From: a virus
Direction: 5' to 3' (one strand)
DNA length: 60,967 nt
Virus record (IMG/VR): IMGVR_UViG_3300046820_000595
Location: 1 to 60,967 of that record
Of this stretch, positions 1-8,605 are shown piece after piece. The translations under genes and the position numbers were made by a program. How positions within the stretch are numbered: the first letter of the stretch is position 1; each line of letters begins with the position of its first letter. The notes below the pieces were generated by a model. It made no database searches, had not been told where the DNA came from, and was given only the letters and a program-made list of their open reading frames with translations.

Positions 1-21
1 GTTGTGGGGTAGCAGGTAAAA

Positions 22-96
22 TGCAGGATGGAGTAATGGTAACTCGCTTGGCTCATAACCAAGAGACTTCTGGTTCAAGTCCAGATCCTGCAACCA
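22..96 (+). tRNA. tRNA-Met (CAT anticodon), CCA encoded
   Basis: A full cloverleaf can be folded. The acceptor stem TGCAGGA (22-28) pairs with TCCTGCA (86-92), the D stem is GAGT/ACTC, the anticodon stem CTTGG/CCAAG carries loop CTCATAA (anticodon CAT), and the T arm is TCTGG-TTCAAGT-CCAGA. The discriminator A is followed by encoded CCA (94-96). A paired first position and the lack of the GGG/CCC anticodon-stem pairs argue against an initiator. It is an elongator Met tRNA, or a tRNA-Ile if the C34 is modified to lysidine. Confidence 0.93.
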
Positions 97-97
97 A

Positions 98-111
98 TTT
101 AGCCGTCTAAA
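98..111 (+). repeat. TTTAG-N4-CTAAA palindrome, copy 1
   Basis: TTTAGCCGTCTAAA lies 2 nt after the tRNA CCA end and 3 nt before the ATG at 115. It takes the place where a ribosome binding site would be. It is one of 12 copies in the window (see findings). Confidence 0.85.
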
Positions 112-114
112 AAA

Positions 115-966
115 ATGTCAAAGTCATTATTAGGTAAAGCATTTCAAGTTGCTAAGAAAGACGATTCAGCAAGAGTCGTATTAAAAAATAATGCTCCATC
201 CACAAAACAAGCATCAGTTAAATTAGGCAAAGCGTTTCAACCTAATGATAATTCTCCATTTGCATCCGCAAATAATTTCTTTGGAGGACTTTCTGGCAAC
301 ACTGTCAAACTCCCCAATAAAATCAATCTTACCAAAAAAGAAATTGCTAAATTTGAACGACCACCAGTAAGCGAGCAGCTCGTAGAGCAATATAGTCCAC
401 TTGAGAGAGCTGTTCAAAATTTAGAGACTCTTAACGATTTGGCATCAGGCGCTTTATTTGTCAATTCATTGGCTTTGTCTAATCCTAATGCTGCTTCATT
501 GCCAAAACCATTTAAGTCACTAAATAAAATTGCTGGCAAAATTGGAGCAAAAAATGATTATGCCGACGTAGCTCTTTGGGCTGTTGATGCAAGCAGAGCT
601 TTACTTGATCCAGAATACAGATCCGAAATAGACAAGGGAATCAATAGGTTTATGGACTCAGGACTTGAAGGATCTGACATGGTTGCGCAAGCTCTTCAGT
701 ATGGGGCGCAAAGGCCAGTTGGTCACGCTGCTGGTTTAATGCGATCATATCAAAATACAGCTAAAGAGCAAAAACGACTTGATGCTGAAAACGTTGTTCT
801 TGATCAAAAGCTTAAAAAAAAGAAAGAGGACAGCAAGTCAGCAATTATTCCAAAGGGATCAAAAGTTGATGATCAAAATGTTGGCAAGTTCAAAAAAGAA
901 GAAGAAGACGCGCTTAAAGCGGCAAGAGATTTTTTCCTGAAATCCAATCAGCAATCCATAATGTAA
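115..966 (+). CDS. hypothetical 283-aa protein, probably virion-associated
   Basis: No family is recognised. The N-terminal half is low-complexity and basic/polar, with the hexapeptide LGKAFQ occurring twice (about residues 6-11 and 37-42), a short internal duplication. The middle is Ala/Leu-rich and helical. Residues about 215-250 are highly charged and Lys-rich, consistent with a coiled coil or disordered tail. The ATG at 115 is chosen because it follows a palindromic motif copy by 3 nt and the ORF has no better start. The gene is bracketed exactly by two copies of the TTTAG-N4-CTAAA motif (98-111 and 967-980), like a discrete cassette. A virion role is inferred only from its place upstream of structural genes. 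Confidence 0.8.
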   Translation: MSKSLLGKAFQVAKKDDSARVVLKNNAPSTKQASVKLGKAFQPNDNSPFASANNFFGGLSGNTVKLPNKINLTKKEIAKFERPPVSEQLVEQYSPLERAVQNLETLNDLASGALFVNSLALSNPNAASLPKPFKSLNKIAGKIGAKNDYADVALWAVDASRALLDPEYRSEIDKGINRFMDSGLEGSDMVAQALQYGAQRPVGHAAGLMRSYQNTAKEQKRLDAENVVLDQKLKKKKEDSKSAIIPKGSKVDDQNVGKFKKEEEDALKAARDFFLKSNQQSIM

Positions 967-980
967 TTTAGCCGCCTAAA
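967..980 (+). repeat. TTTAG-N4-CTAAA palindrome, copy 2
   Basis: TTTAGCCGCCTAAA begins 1 nt after the stop codon of the 283-aa gene. It ends 45 nt before the ATG at 1026, almost the same spacing as copy 3 (46 nt) before the ATG at 7936. Confidence 0.85.
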
Positions 981-1025
981 GAAACGTCTTGAATTATTGG
1001 CGTTATTTGCTAACTTCGTGCAGGT

Positions 1026-3860
1026 ATGAGTATTTCATTGCAACGCTACCCAGTATTTGATGTAGCCACCCCGCTTAAAGACCTATTGTTTTTCGAGGTT
1101 GTTGATTACAATCTACAGGCAAATAGAAACATGTCTTATGGTGATGCGCATCATGATGTAGCAAAATATCCTCATCACGTTCTTGTTTACATTACTCCAG
1201 CAGATAAAGAAGGAAAGTTTTACAGGTTTTATTATGCTGCTAAAAGAGAGAATCAAGACCAATACAATTGGGAGTCGGCTCCTACCCAGATTGGCGGCAT
1301 AACAGTTGATTCTGTATCAAGAACATACATTATTCCTAGAAGTGAATTTAATGTTAGTAGCCCAGCAATTGGCTCGGCAATGCCAGATGTTCCATCAGGA
1401 AAATTTGGAACTGGATGGAAACTTTTTAATGTTATTCAAGGTAGAACATCTGAGCCAGAATTAGATTCTATTTATGTTGTTGTTAAAAGGATTTATGTAA
1501 AAGACACTCAAGCAATTGGTAAAGAATATGGGAAAATTGTAACTGAGGATATTCAGATTAATACATTAGTTCCAGAAAACACTCAACCAGATACGGGCAT
1601 TGAAATCCTTTCATCTCAGGTAACGCCCATTGGAAACGGGTTGGCAACAAAAGAGACTAGGAGTGTCACGGGTGGCGTATGGCCAGATCCTATAGAGAAA
1701 CAAGTGTCCAAGTCGCGGGAGAATCTTATTCCGCAAAAGTTCAGAAGTTTTATTACGCGACTCCTCACATCGCGCAAAGTGGCAAATGTCCCTGACAGCG
1801 TTACGCTTGGCGGAAACGTGGTCGGGAAAGAATACGTCCGCGAGACGCCCGATCGCGTTGACGAAAAAATAATTGAGGAGATTCTGGATGAGAATGTCGA
1901 AGACCTCGAAGGGGAGCAATACGGCAAGATCGTCACTGTTTCCACTTTTGAGAAACTGGTAGAAGAAGGAACTCCTGCTGAGACAGGCATTAACGTAATG
2001 TCCAGTACGGTCACGCCGCTAGGAAACGGCAAATCTATCAAGCAAGACGAAATCGTTAAAGGCGGCTGGCCTAATCCTGTTGAAAAGCAAATATCCAAAA
2101 CGAGAGACAATCTCATCCCCCAAAAATTTAGAAACTTTGTAACTCGGCTTATGGTGTCACGCAAAGTGACCAACACCCCCGAATTTATTATTTTGACTGG
2201 TGATGAGATCGGCAAGGAATACGTAAAGGAGACACCTGACCGTGTTGATGAAAAAGTAACTACTGAAACTATTGATGAAAATGTAGAGCCTTTGACTGGG
2301 GAATCTTACGGCAAAATTGTTACCGTTGAAACAGAGGAAACACTTGTAGAAGAAGGCACCCCAGCAGAAACGGGGATAGCCATTCTCACTTCTACCGTCA
2401 CCCCTCTAGGAAATGGAAAGGCAATTAAGGCAACTGAAAAAGTCAAAGGTGGAGTTTGGCCAGATCCAGTTACAAGAGGGTTGCAAAGAGTTCGCGACAA
2501 CCTCATCCCTCAGAAGTTTAGAAACTTTGTTGTAAGAACTACAACTAGCCGAAAAGTTTCTTCTGCGCCAGAATCAATTACTTTGTCTGGCGATGTTGTA
2601 GCTAAAAACTACATTAGAGAAACGCCTGATCGTTTTGAAGAAGAAACAGTGACTGAAACCGTTGACGAGAACGTAACCCCTTTATCGGGCAAGCAAGTTG
2701 TCACTAATTTTGGTGGCGGTGTAGCAGATACTATTGAAAGCCTCGTTAATGAAGTCGGGGAGGTAACTGGAGGATTTAATGTCGTCTCTGAAAGCGTAAC
2801 ACCTCTTGGTAATGGCAAATTCATTAGAGAAAAAGTTAGCGTGGAAGATGCGTGGCCAGTTCTCCAAGGATCAAAGTATGATCCAGATTTGAACATTTCT
2901 TTTTCTTTTACCGATGAAGTGCGTCCAGCCAATGCGGGAGGGGGGCAAGGCATTGACGTTGACCCACTTGATAAATGGAGGTCTAAAGTAAGAACCCAAA
3001 ACGTATCTGAAATAGTTGAGCAGCTTGCAGATATTCACGTAATACTTCCCACCCAACAAAACATCCAACTTCCAAACACTCTTCAATCTGTAAAAGTTAT
3101 TGTTTCAAGGACACTAGGGAATGGCAACTCCGTAAGCATGGGAAGTTCCTTTAGCCTTGGCATGGATAGCGCAGTTTCGGTGTCTGCGGATTTAACATGG
3201 CAAGTAAAAGAAGGGTATAGCGGTCCAGTTGACGCAGAAATCCATGTTTTTTACATGCCACTTGGAGGCGTGACCGCCGAAGACATACAGACGAAAGTAG
3301 GAGCGCAGCCATGGCCGCAATACGCACCAGTATCGCACAGACTTGTCATTACGGGTCACGGTGTTACAAAATCATACGATAGCCGTAGGTCAGCCGATGG
3401 ATTTTCTATGTCAGAATCCTCAACGGTAACAGCATTAACAAACTCAGCTATTTTGCCTCAGTGCATCAACGACCAGATTGATGTGCAAATTGAATACATT
3501 GACTTGGTAGCACCTACATCGGGCATCGATGAAGCTATTGATGCAGCAGTAGCAGCTCACACTGCTAAAGTTGAAGCTCAAATTGCAGAAGTTGAGTCTG
3601 GTTTCTATCTTGGAATACCAATTACTGCCTCTCAATCAACAGTTTTAAAACAAAGACTTGAATTTAATTTGAGCGAAGCTAGATTTGTAGGCGACTTAGT
3701 TTTGGCCGACTTTCCCGTTAAAGTCAGACCAGCGACAATTTCTCCTACATCCCCAGCAGCTATTGTGGAAGGAAAGTATGTTTACAGCGCAAATGTTCAA
3801 CAGTATGCGTATGGAATGGTTCGCGTGACAGCGGTCGTGGTAAATTTAACAGGAGTATGA
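1026..3860 (+). CDS. putative tail fibre/spike or other structural protein with three ~130-aa tandem repeats (944 aa)
   Basis: Residues 1-165 form a unique N-terminal domain. Three tandem units follow, each starting YGKIVT, at about residues 168, 299 and 428. Each contains TPxGNG, a WPxPxxK/R-type segment, LIPQKFR, SRKV and ETPDR motifs. A fourth degenerate unit (VVT...TPLGNGKFI) follows at about 555. The C-terminal third is beta-rich and ends in a short helical segment. Long repeated beta-rich architecture and its place upstream of other putative tail genes suggest a fibre or baseplate-type virion protein, but no family is recognised. The repeats have diverged at DNA level and the first two are GC-richer than the flanks. 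The next gene starts 1 nt after its stop. Confidence 0.7.
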   Translation: MSISLQRYPVFDVATPLKDLLFFEVVDYNLQANRNMSYGDAHHDVAKYPHHVLVYITPADKEGKFYRFYYAAKRENQDQYNWESAPTQIGGITVDSVSRTYIIPRSEFNVSSPAIGSAMPDVPSGKFGTGWKLFNVIQGRTSEPELDSIYVVVKRIYVKDTQAIGKEYGKIVTEDIQINTLVPENTQPDTGIEILSSQVTPIGNGLATKETRSVTGGVWPDPIEKQVSKSRENLIPQKFRSFITRLLTSRKVANVPDSVTLGGNVVGKEYVRETPDRVDEKIIEEILDENVEDLEGEQYGKIVTVSTFEKLVEEGTPAETGINVMSSTVTPLGNGKSIKQDEIVKGGWPNPVEKQISKTRDNLIPQKFRNFVTRLMVSRKVTNTPEFIILTGDEIGKEYVKETPDRVDEKVTTETIDENVEPLTGESYGKIVTVETEETLVEEGTPAETGIAILTSTVTPLGNGKAIKATEKVKGGVWPDPVTRGLQRVRDNLIPQKFRNFVVRTTTSRKVSSAPESITLSGDVVAKNYIRETPDRFEEETVTETVDENVTPLSGKQVVTNFGGGVADTIESLVNEVGEVTGGFNVVSESVTPLGNGKFIREKVSVEDAWPVLQGSKYDPDLNISFSFTDEVRPANAGGGQGIDVDPLDKWRSKVRTQNVSEIVEQLADIHVILPTQQNIQLPNTLQSVKVIVSRTLGNGNSVSMGSSFSLGMDSAVSVSADLTWQVKEGYSGPVDAEIHVFYMPLGGVTAEDIQTKVGAQPWPQYAPVSHRLVITGHGVTKSYDSRRSADGFSMSESSTVTALTNSAILPQCINDQIDVQIEYIDLVAPTSGIDEAIDAAVAAHTAKVEAQIAEVESGFYLGIPITASQSTVLKQRLEFNLSEARFVGDLVLADFPVKVRPATISPTSPAAIVEGKYVYSANVQQYAYGMVRVTAVVVNLTGV
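1527..2694 (+). repeat. three tandem coding repeats within the 944-aa protein
   Basis: Units run roughly 1527-1919, 1920-2306 and 2307-2694 (131, 129 and about 129 codons). They are in frame and start at the YGKIVT motif. Amino-acid conservation is strong while third positions differ, so the duplication is old or under selection for protein structure rather than a recent copy event. Confidence 0.85.
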
Positions 3861-3861
3861 T

Positions 3862-5130
3862 ATGAGCAGTGATCCAGACTACGCAAGCATTGTCCACAAC
3901 GAAGAAGCTACTGCGGAGCTTAGAATCGCAAAAGCATTGGAAGAAGCCAAAGCGGAAGCATCCCGCATTGCTACTGAGGCGATCAACGAAGCGTTAAAAG
4001 CCCGAGACCTTAAAAACGCTCCTCTGTTTGGGAATGAAATACGAGACGCAACACAGGTGAATTACCGACCAGCGTTGCAAATGGAGCGCGAAAACATAGT
4101 AAAAAAATCTGAGCTTCCTACCCTAAAAAGGGACATTCCTCCCTTTTTGTCAGACGAGGAAAAAATGTTTTTGCCAAACAGAAGAAAGCCCTATGCTTTT
4201 TGCTTAGATGTTTATGGGGAAACAGTAGGCATTTGGCCGGGCGTGCTACTCACTGCGCGAACCATGATTTCGGCTTTGTCGGAAGATGGCAGAATTAGCA
4301 TTTCTGGGCAAGACGCAATCCCCACAACCGACATCGTTTATGCTGATAACATAGACTACGACGTAGAAGCCCCAACGGAGTTACCGTGGGTCGGAGATGT
4401 GTATGGGTATTGGGAGGCAAATGACCAAGGAGAGGTGACGCTTTTTGATATTCGAGGACCAGAAAAACCAGATGCTGAAAGCATAAGCGCGTTAAGCCAA
4501 AGCATGCAAAGGGATACGCCAGCAGGAAAGTATTGCATTTTAATTGGAAGTGTCTCCGTAGATAAAGTTGTAAAACAACACGTATCTAGCGACATCCCGT
4601 GGTTTGTAACAATTCTCAGAGGACCACACGGATCTAGCAGTTATTCTGGAACAAGCGATTCAAGCGGTTCAAGTGACTCTGGTGGCTCTACAAGCGACTC
4701 TGGCGGCTCTACAAGCGGTTCAGACAAAAGCACCTGTATCGTTCCTGCATCATGGGCTAGGACAGGCTACACCGCTTTGTTCACCATGGAAAGCCCCGAA
4801 GTGGTCTTTCGAGATGCTTTCAAAGACTTGCAACTCCGAAAAAAAGTGAGCAGGTTTTTGATTGACCCTCGGTTTACGGAAGCGTGTGTTGCCCACACAA
4901 TCAGGGCGATTGGTTATTCCGCGAACAAACCACACCCTCTCGGAATATCAGTAGAGCACGGACAGTTGGTAATCGAGAAGCCTTTATTTGCAGGAGACAT
5001 GATTGCCCAAGTGGAAATCACAGGCATTCGTCGAGGGTTCTACGGAATGCGATTCCCGCTCCGCGATGCAGAACAATTTAAAGCAAACGAAGCAACGCTG
5101 AATGCAGCATATCCCGCCAAAAATCTATGA
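3862..5130 (+). CDS. structural protein with Ser/Gly-rich linker (422 aa)
   Basis: The protein has an N-terminal Ala/Glu/Lys-rich helix (about residues 12-50), then a globular beta-rich region (about 100-250). A low-complexity Ser/Gly/Asp/Thr linker (about 254-290, repeats of SDSGGST) follows, and then a second globular domain to the end. The ATG at 3862 follows the upstream stop by 1 nt and has a GGAG 8 nt upstream, one of the few Shine-Dalgarno-like sequences here. It overlaps the next gene by 4 nt (ATGA). Position and linker architecture suggest a virion appendage. The Ser/Thr-rich linker is a plausible glycosylation target for the glycosyltransferases encoded just downstream (inference). 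Confidence 0.7.
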   Translation: MSSDPDYASIVHNEEATAELRIAKALEEAKAEASRIATEAINEALKARDLKNAPLFGNEIRDATQVNYRPALQMERENIVKKSELPTLKRDIPPFLSDEEKMFLPNRRKPYAFCLDVYGETVGIWPGVLLTARTMISALSEDGRISISGQDAIPTTDIVYADNIDYDVEAPTELPWVGDVYGYWEANDQGEVTLFDIRGPEKPDAESISALSQSMQRDTPAGKYCILIGSVSVDKVVKQHVSSDIPWFVTILRGPHGSSSYSGTSDSSGSSDSGGSTSDSGGSTSGSDKSTCIVPASWARTGYTALFTMESPEVVFRDAFKDLQLRKKVSRFLIDPRFTEACVAHTIRAIGYSANKPHPLGISVEHGQLVIEKPLFAGDMIAQVEITGIRRGFYGMRFPLRDAEQFKANEATLNAAYPAKNL

Positions 5131-5555
5131 GTTATGGAGCAGCAAAATCTTCTGGGTCAATATCGGAAAGCAGCGGGTCTAGCAGCGACTCGTTTTCAAG
5201 CAGCGGATCTAGTAGCGGATGCAGCGCACCTGCTTCAATAAGTCAACAGATTCGAGAAGAATTTGAGGGATACGTCCAAGCAGATCAAATCATAAGCCTG
5301 CAAAACTCAGGGTATGACCCCTTGCAGCACAACATTGAAGTAGTGCTTACCAGCCCCATTATTTTGGATTACGGAACGATTGGCGGGGTCAGCATAACAG
5401 GTGCGGATCAGTTTGAGGACACTTTTACTGTTGGATACTCTATCAGCACGGAAGATGGGTTATTGCTGCTCACTGTTATTGCCGAGGGGTATACAGAGTC
5501 CCCCGCATTAGGCGTAATACAAGGACTTCTCACCGTAAACTTTTCTTGCAAATGA
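5127..5555 (+). CDS. small Ser-rich putative structural protein (142 aa)
   Basis: Residues 1-35 are almost entirely Ser/Gly with a few acidic residues, the same composition as the linker in the preceding protein. The remainder (about 36-142) looks like a single beta-sandwich domain (alternating hydrophobics such as IEVVLTSPIILDYG). The start overlaps the previous stop (ATGA) and the stop overlaps the next start (ATGA at 5552), so the genes are translationally coupled. No family recognised. A virion surface or tip protein is a reasonable guess from the Ser-rich tether plus a small beta domain. Confidence 0.72.
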   Translation: MSYGAAKSSGSISESSGSSSDSFSSSGSSSGCSAPASISQQIREEFEGYVQADQIISLQNSGYDPLQHNIEVVLTSPIILDYGTIGGVSITGADQFEDTFTVGYSISTEDGLLLLTVIAEGYTESPALGVIQGLLTVNFSCK

Positions 5556-6883
5556 CTAGGCTTATCGCACTCTACTGGGACACTAACCCGACAAGGATGG
5601 CTGAAATCAACCATGCTTTATGGCAAAACGTCCAAAACCCTGACATTGACGAAGTGGTTCTTTTGATTTCAGAAGGAACGCAAAGTCGTTTGCCTGAGAA
5701 TCCTAAAATCCGATACATCGAGCTTCCAACGCAGCGACCAACCTACAAAGAAATTTTTGACACTGCCAACTCGTTGCTCACTTCTCCACATGATCGCACA
5801 GTCCTGATAAACTCAGATTGTTATTTCGAGGTAGGAGATTTGGCAAAACTGCAAGGCGCAGACTGGCGGCAATTCATGTTTGTTGTGACACGCAGAGATG
5901 AGGGAACTGACGGCAACGACCTTTGGTACACTGGGCAAGACGCGTGGATATTTACAGGGAGAATCCGCCCGATGAAGTGGCTTGATTTCACCCCTGGCAG
6001 TCCCAAGTGCGACTGGTATTTAGCGTGGCTTGCGAGACATGCTGGGTATCTGATTGCCAACCTCGAAGGTGACATGACGTTGTGGCATCTTCACAAAAGC
6101 GAAATACGAACGCTAAATCCCATTGTTTCTCCCCCTCGGCATTTGCAAGTCGGGGAGATACGCGAGATCAAGCCCACTCGCTTGGCGAGCATTCCACACC
6201 CGCAAAATGTCCGCACAGGAGTCATAGCTTACTCTCTTTACGGAAGTGAAGCGATTTACTTGCACGGTGCTTGCATCAATGCCGAAATGACCCGACACAT
6301 CTACGCAGGGTTTATCCCACGTTTTTACATCGACGAAACCGTGCCATGCGACATTGTAGCAAGGCTTGTCGAGTTACATTGTGAAATTGTTTGGATGCCG
6401 CGACACGAAGGACACGAAGGCGCATTGTGGAGACTCAAAGCGTTAGAAGACCCTAGTGTAGATTTTGTTTGCATCCGCGATGTCGATAGCAGATTGTCAT
6501 ACCGAGATCGAACAATGTTCGAGCAATGGGTGCAATCAGGGTTTGAATATCACGCTGTCCGAGATCACCCATGGCACAAAAACCCCGTAATTCTCGCGCA
6601 CTTCAATTCGCGCAAGGCTTTCACACTCCCAACCATGGAAGGGCTGTCAAAAAGCTACGGGCAAGACGAATGGTATTTCGCCAATAGGGTTCTTCCTTTG
6701 CTTGGCGATTCGGTAGCATACCACGACACTTTTTGCTCGTCAGCTCCGTTGCAAGGCGCAAAACTGTTTTCGCATCCCCTCAGTGAAGACTGGTCTTACT
6801 ATGTAGGAGTAAAAATATGGCCCGACGAGGGCATGGACCCAGCAACGCTTGCCCCGATATTTCCAAACACAAATACCAATTAA
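5552..6883 (+). CDS. two-domain glycosyltransferase (443 aa)
   Basis: The N-terminal domain begins with a Rossmann-like strand (RLIALYWD) and contains a TVLINSDCYFE stretch like the nucleotide-sugar-binding acidic motif of GT-A enzymes. The second half contains FVCIRDVDSRLSYRDR, an acidic DxDSR signature as in hexosyltransferases, followed by aromatic-rich segments with WxxxPVIL-type composition. This suggests two fused glycosyltransferase-like modules. The ATG at 5552 is preferred because it overlaps the upstream TGA. Substrate unknown: virion Ser-rich proteins or host surface glycans. Composition is GC-richer than the 8-28 kb block. Confidence 0.72.
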   Translation: MTRLIALYWDTNPTRMAEINHALWQNVQNPDIDEVVLLISEGTQSRLPENPKIRYIELPTQRPTYKEIFDTANSLLTSPHDRTVLINSDCYFEVGDLAKLQGADWRQFMFVVTRRDEGTDGNDLWYTGQDAWIFTGRIRPMKWLDFTPGSPKCDWYLAWLARHAGYLIANLEGDMTLWHLHKSEIRTLNPIVSPPRHLQVGEIREIKPTRLASIPHPQNVRTGVIAYSLYGSEAIYLHGACINAEMTRHIYAGFIPRFYIDETVPCDIVARLVELHCEIVWMPRHEGHEGALWRLKALEDPSVDFVCIRDVDSRLSYRDRTMFEQWVQSGFEYHAVRDHPWHKNPVILAHFNSRKAFTLPTMEGLSKSYGQDEWYFANRVLPLLGDSVAYHDTFCSSAPLQGAKLFSHPLSEDWSYYVGVKIWPDEGMDPATLAPIFPNTNTN

Positions 6884-6884
6884 A

Positions 6885-7865
6885 ATGCTACTTGACTACT
6901 ACGACCGCATCATTGTTATCAATCTCAAGCACAACCCTGACCGCCTAAAACGACTGCTCAAGCAAATTGAACCTTACGCGCCCGAAAGCAAGATCCGCGT
7001 GCAAGAGGCAATTTACGGGCAAGAGCTTTTTGCTCCTGCATGGTGGAAACAAGGAAATGGCGCATGGGGATGCTTGCAGAGCCATATCAGAGCGTTGCAA
7101 GACGCATGGCAATCGGGAGACGAAAAAACCCTCATCATCGAAGATGATGCCATTCTTGACGCAAACGGATTTGATTACTTTCAAGTGCTCATCAACAACT
7201 GCCCCGACGACTGGGCGCAAATGTATCTCGGGGGACAACATCAGCATCAACCAGAGATTGAAGATGGGTATTTCATCGGCAGAAGTGTAAACCGAACCCA
7301 CGCCTACGCCGTGCAGAGACATGCCATACCCAAAATTCTGCAACACATTCAGCATTACCCTGACTACGGAACATGGAGGCATGTCGATCACCAGCTAGAA
7401 CTCGCGCACATGCGGAAAGACTGGAAAGTCGTTTGTCCTGTTTGGTGGCTTTTTGGGCAAGGAGAAAACAAGAGTGGAATCAATGGCAGAAGTCACCCTG
7501 ATAAATGGTGGGACTGGGCAGATCCAGAGATGATAAAAGAATATCCGTGGGTAGTTGTAGACGACACCACGAATGAAGAGGAACTAGCAGCGTGTCGCCA
7601 CGCTCTACATTTCGGTTGGTCATTGGCGCAAGACGGGAAGACCGACGTAGGGATGCAGCTTGGCATGTCAAAAAGAAACCGATCAAACCTGACAAAAGCG
7701 ATTAACACCATTGCAAGAGAGGCGTGGGATATGAGAAAGCTCCCTGCTGTTTATTTCGGAAACGAAGATTACAGAGACGTGTTTCTCAAAACGACAAACC
7801 CTAAGACATTGCCATTATCAGAAGTAGGTATTTTTGATTTCAAAAAATGGTCTAATGAATTTTAA
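6885..7865 (+). CDS. glycosyltransferase family 25-like protein (326 aa)
   Basis: The start IIVINLKHNPDRLKRL is the classic opening of GT25/LPS-biosynthesis-type transferases. It is followed by GAWGCLQSHIRALQ (the conserved GCxxSH segment) and LIIEDDAIL (the EDD acidic motif). The rest contains Trp-rich segments and a less recognisable C-terminus after about residue 210, which may be a separate domain. The ATG at 6885 lies 1 nt after the stop of the upstream transferase. An upstream extension would overlap that gene. The GC-richer run ends here, exactly at a palindromic motif copy (7876-7889). Confidence 0.85.
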   Translation: MLLDYYDRIIVINLKHNPDRLKRLLKQIEPYAPESKIRVQEAIYGQELFAPAWWKQGNGAWGCLQSHIRALQDAWQSGDEKTLIIEDDAILDANGFDYFQVLINNCPDDWAQMYLGGQHQHQPEIEDGYFIGRSVNRTHAYAVQRHAIPKILQHIQHYPDYGTWRHVDHQLELAHMRKDWKVVCPVWWLFGQGENKSGINGRSHPDKWWDWADPEMIKEYPWVVVDDTTNEEELAACRHALHFGWSLAQDGKTDVGMQLGMSKRNRSNLTKAINTIAREAWDMRKLPAVYFGNEDYRDVFLKTTNPKTLPLSEVGIFDFKKWSNEF

Positions 7866-7875
7866 TTGTCTTTAA

Positions 7876-7889
7876 TTTAGCCGACTAAA
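7876..7889 (+). repeat. TTTAG-N4-CTAAA palindrome, copy 3
   Basis: TTTAGCCGACTAAA begins 10 nt after the GT25 stop and ends 46 nt before the ATG at 7936. A TATTAT hexamer at 7915-7920 could be a -10 box, but no convincing -35 box is seen, so the motif may stand in for upstream promoter contacts. Confidence 0.85.
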
Positions 7890-7935
7890 AACAGATTCTT
7901 CTTGCAATTCAATGTATTATCTGTAAAGTCGGCTT

Positions 7936-8604
7936 ATGTCTCAGTCGCTTACATTTGCGGAAGCTCAGCAGCGTTTTGCCAACCTAGTTACAACTGAGGT
8001 GAATATTGCCGATGCAATTCAGGAAGTTGTTGATCGCGCTTATGAAATGGGGCGCTGGAGAGGTATGACTGAAGAGATTGTATGCAATAACAACCCCAAT
8101 GTGACATTTGTTGAAAATACGGAAAAGGAAGAAATTTACATTGATTTCAATCCAGACATATTTGATGGCGCTATTGGGTTTAGATACAAGTCCCGTGGGT
8201 ATTACATCAAAACATTGATTTCTCTTTATCAAGAAGACCCGAGCGTAGGCATTGGCTATTTCATTGACCTTGGTGATGTTGTAGTTAACAATGTCATTTA
8301 TCGTCGCTATCGGATGCCGCTGCACTGGCAGATGCCCACAGAGCCTCTCTACGCCCTCATGAAGAAGGTTAGCATCAACCCACTAGAAGATGACACGATC
8401 CTCCCAATCAAGAGCATTGGCGCGTTAAAGGCTGGCATTCTTGCCGTAGCATACGAAAACGTAAACGACATTGAGAGATCGGAGATTCACTGGCAAAGAT
8501 TTGCTCAGCTTATGGAGAAGGCTCAAAAGCAATACAATGGCAATCGTAAGATTCACATTCGTATCAATGACAACATGAAGAAACGTCCAACGCAATTCAG
8601 ATAA
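7936..8604 (+). CDS. putative head-tail connector/adaptor-like protein (222 aa)
   Basis: The C-terminal part (about residues 150-205) reads as a LKAGILAVAYENVNDIERSEIHW pattern followed by a Lys-rich helix. This resembles the C-terminal helix of podoviral adaptor/tail tubular A proteins, where an L(K/A)xGxLAxxYExxxDxxxAxxYW pattern is common. The N-terminal part is helical with a basic RWRGM segment, and the middle is beta-rich. Assignment is by motif resemblance and by place in the virion block. It could equally be an unrelated structural protein. The next gene follows as TAATATG. Confidence 0.5.
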   Translation: MSQSLTFAEAQQRFANLVTTEVNIADAIQEVVDRAYEMGRWRGMTEEIVCNNNPNVTFVENTEKEEIYIDFNPDIFDGAIGFRYKSRGYYIKTLISLYQEDPSVGIGYFIDLGDVVVNNVIYRRYRMPLHWQMPTEPLYALMKKVSINPLEDDTILPIKSIGALKAGILAVAYENVNDIERSEIHWQRFAQLMEKAQKQYNGNRKIHIRINDNMKKRPTQFR

Positions 8605-8605
8605 T

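Noticed and set aside
1616-2215. Long reverse-strand open frames across the fibre repeats (also 1611-1919, 2306-2506, 2609-2953)
   Set aside because: They lie antisense to a clearly coding repeat protein and their sequences are Ser/Thr/Val-biased shadows that repeat with the unit.
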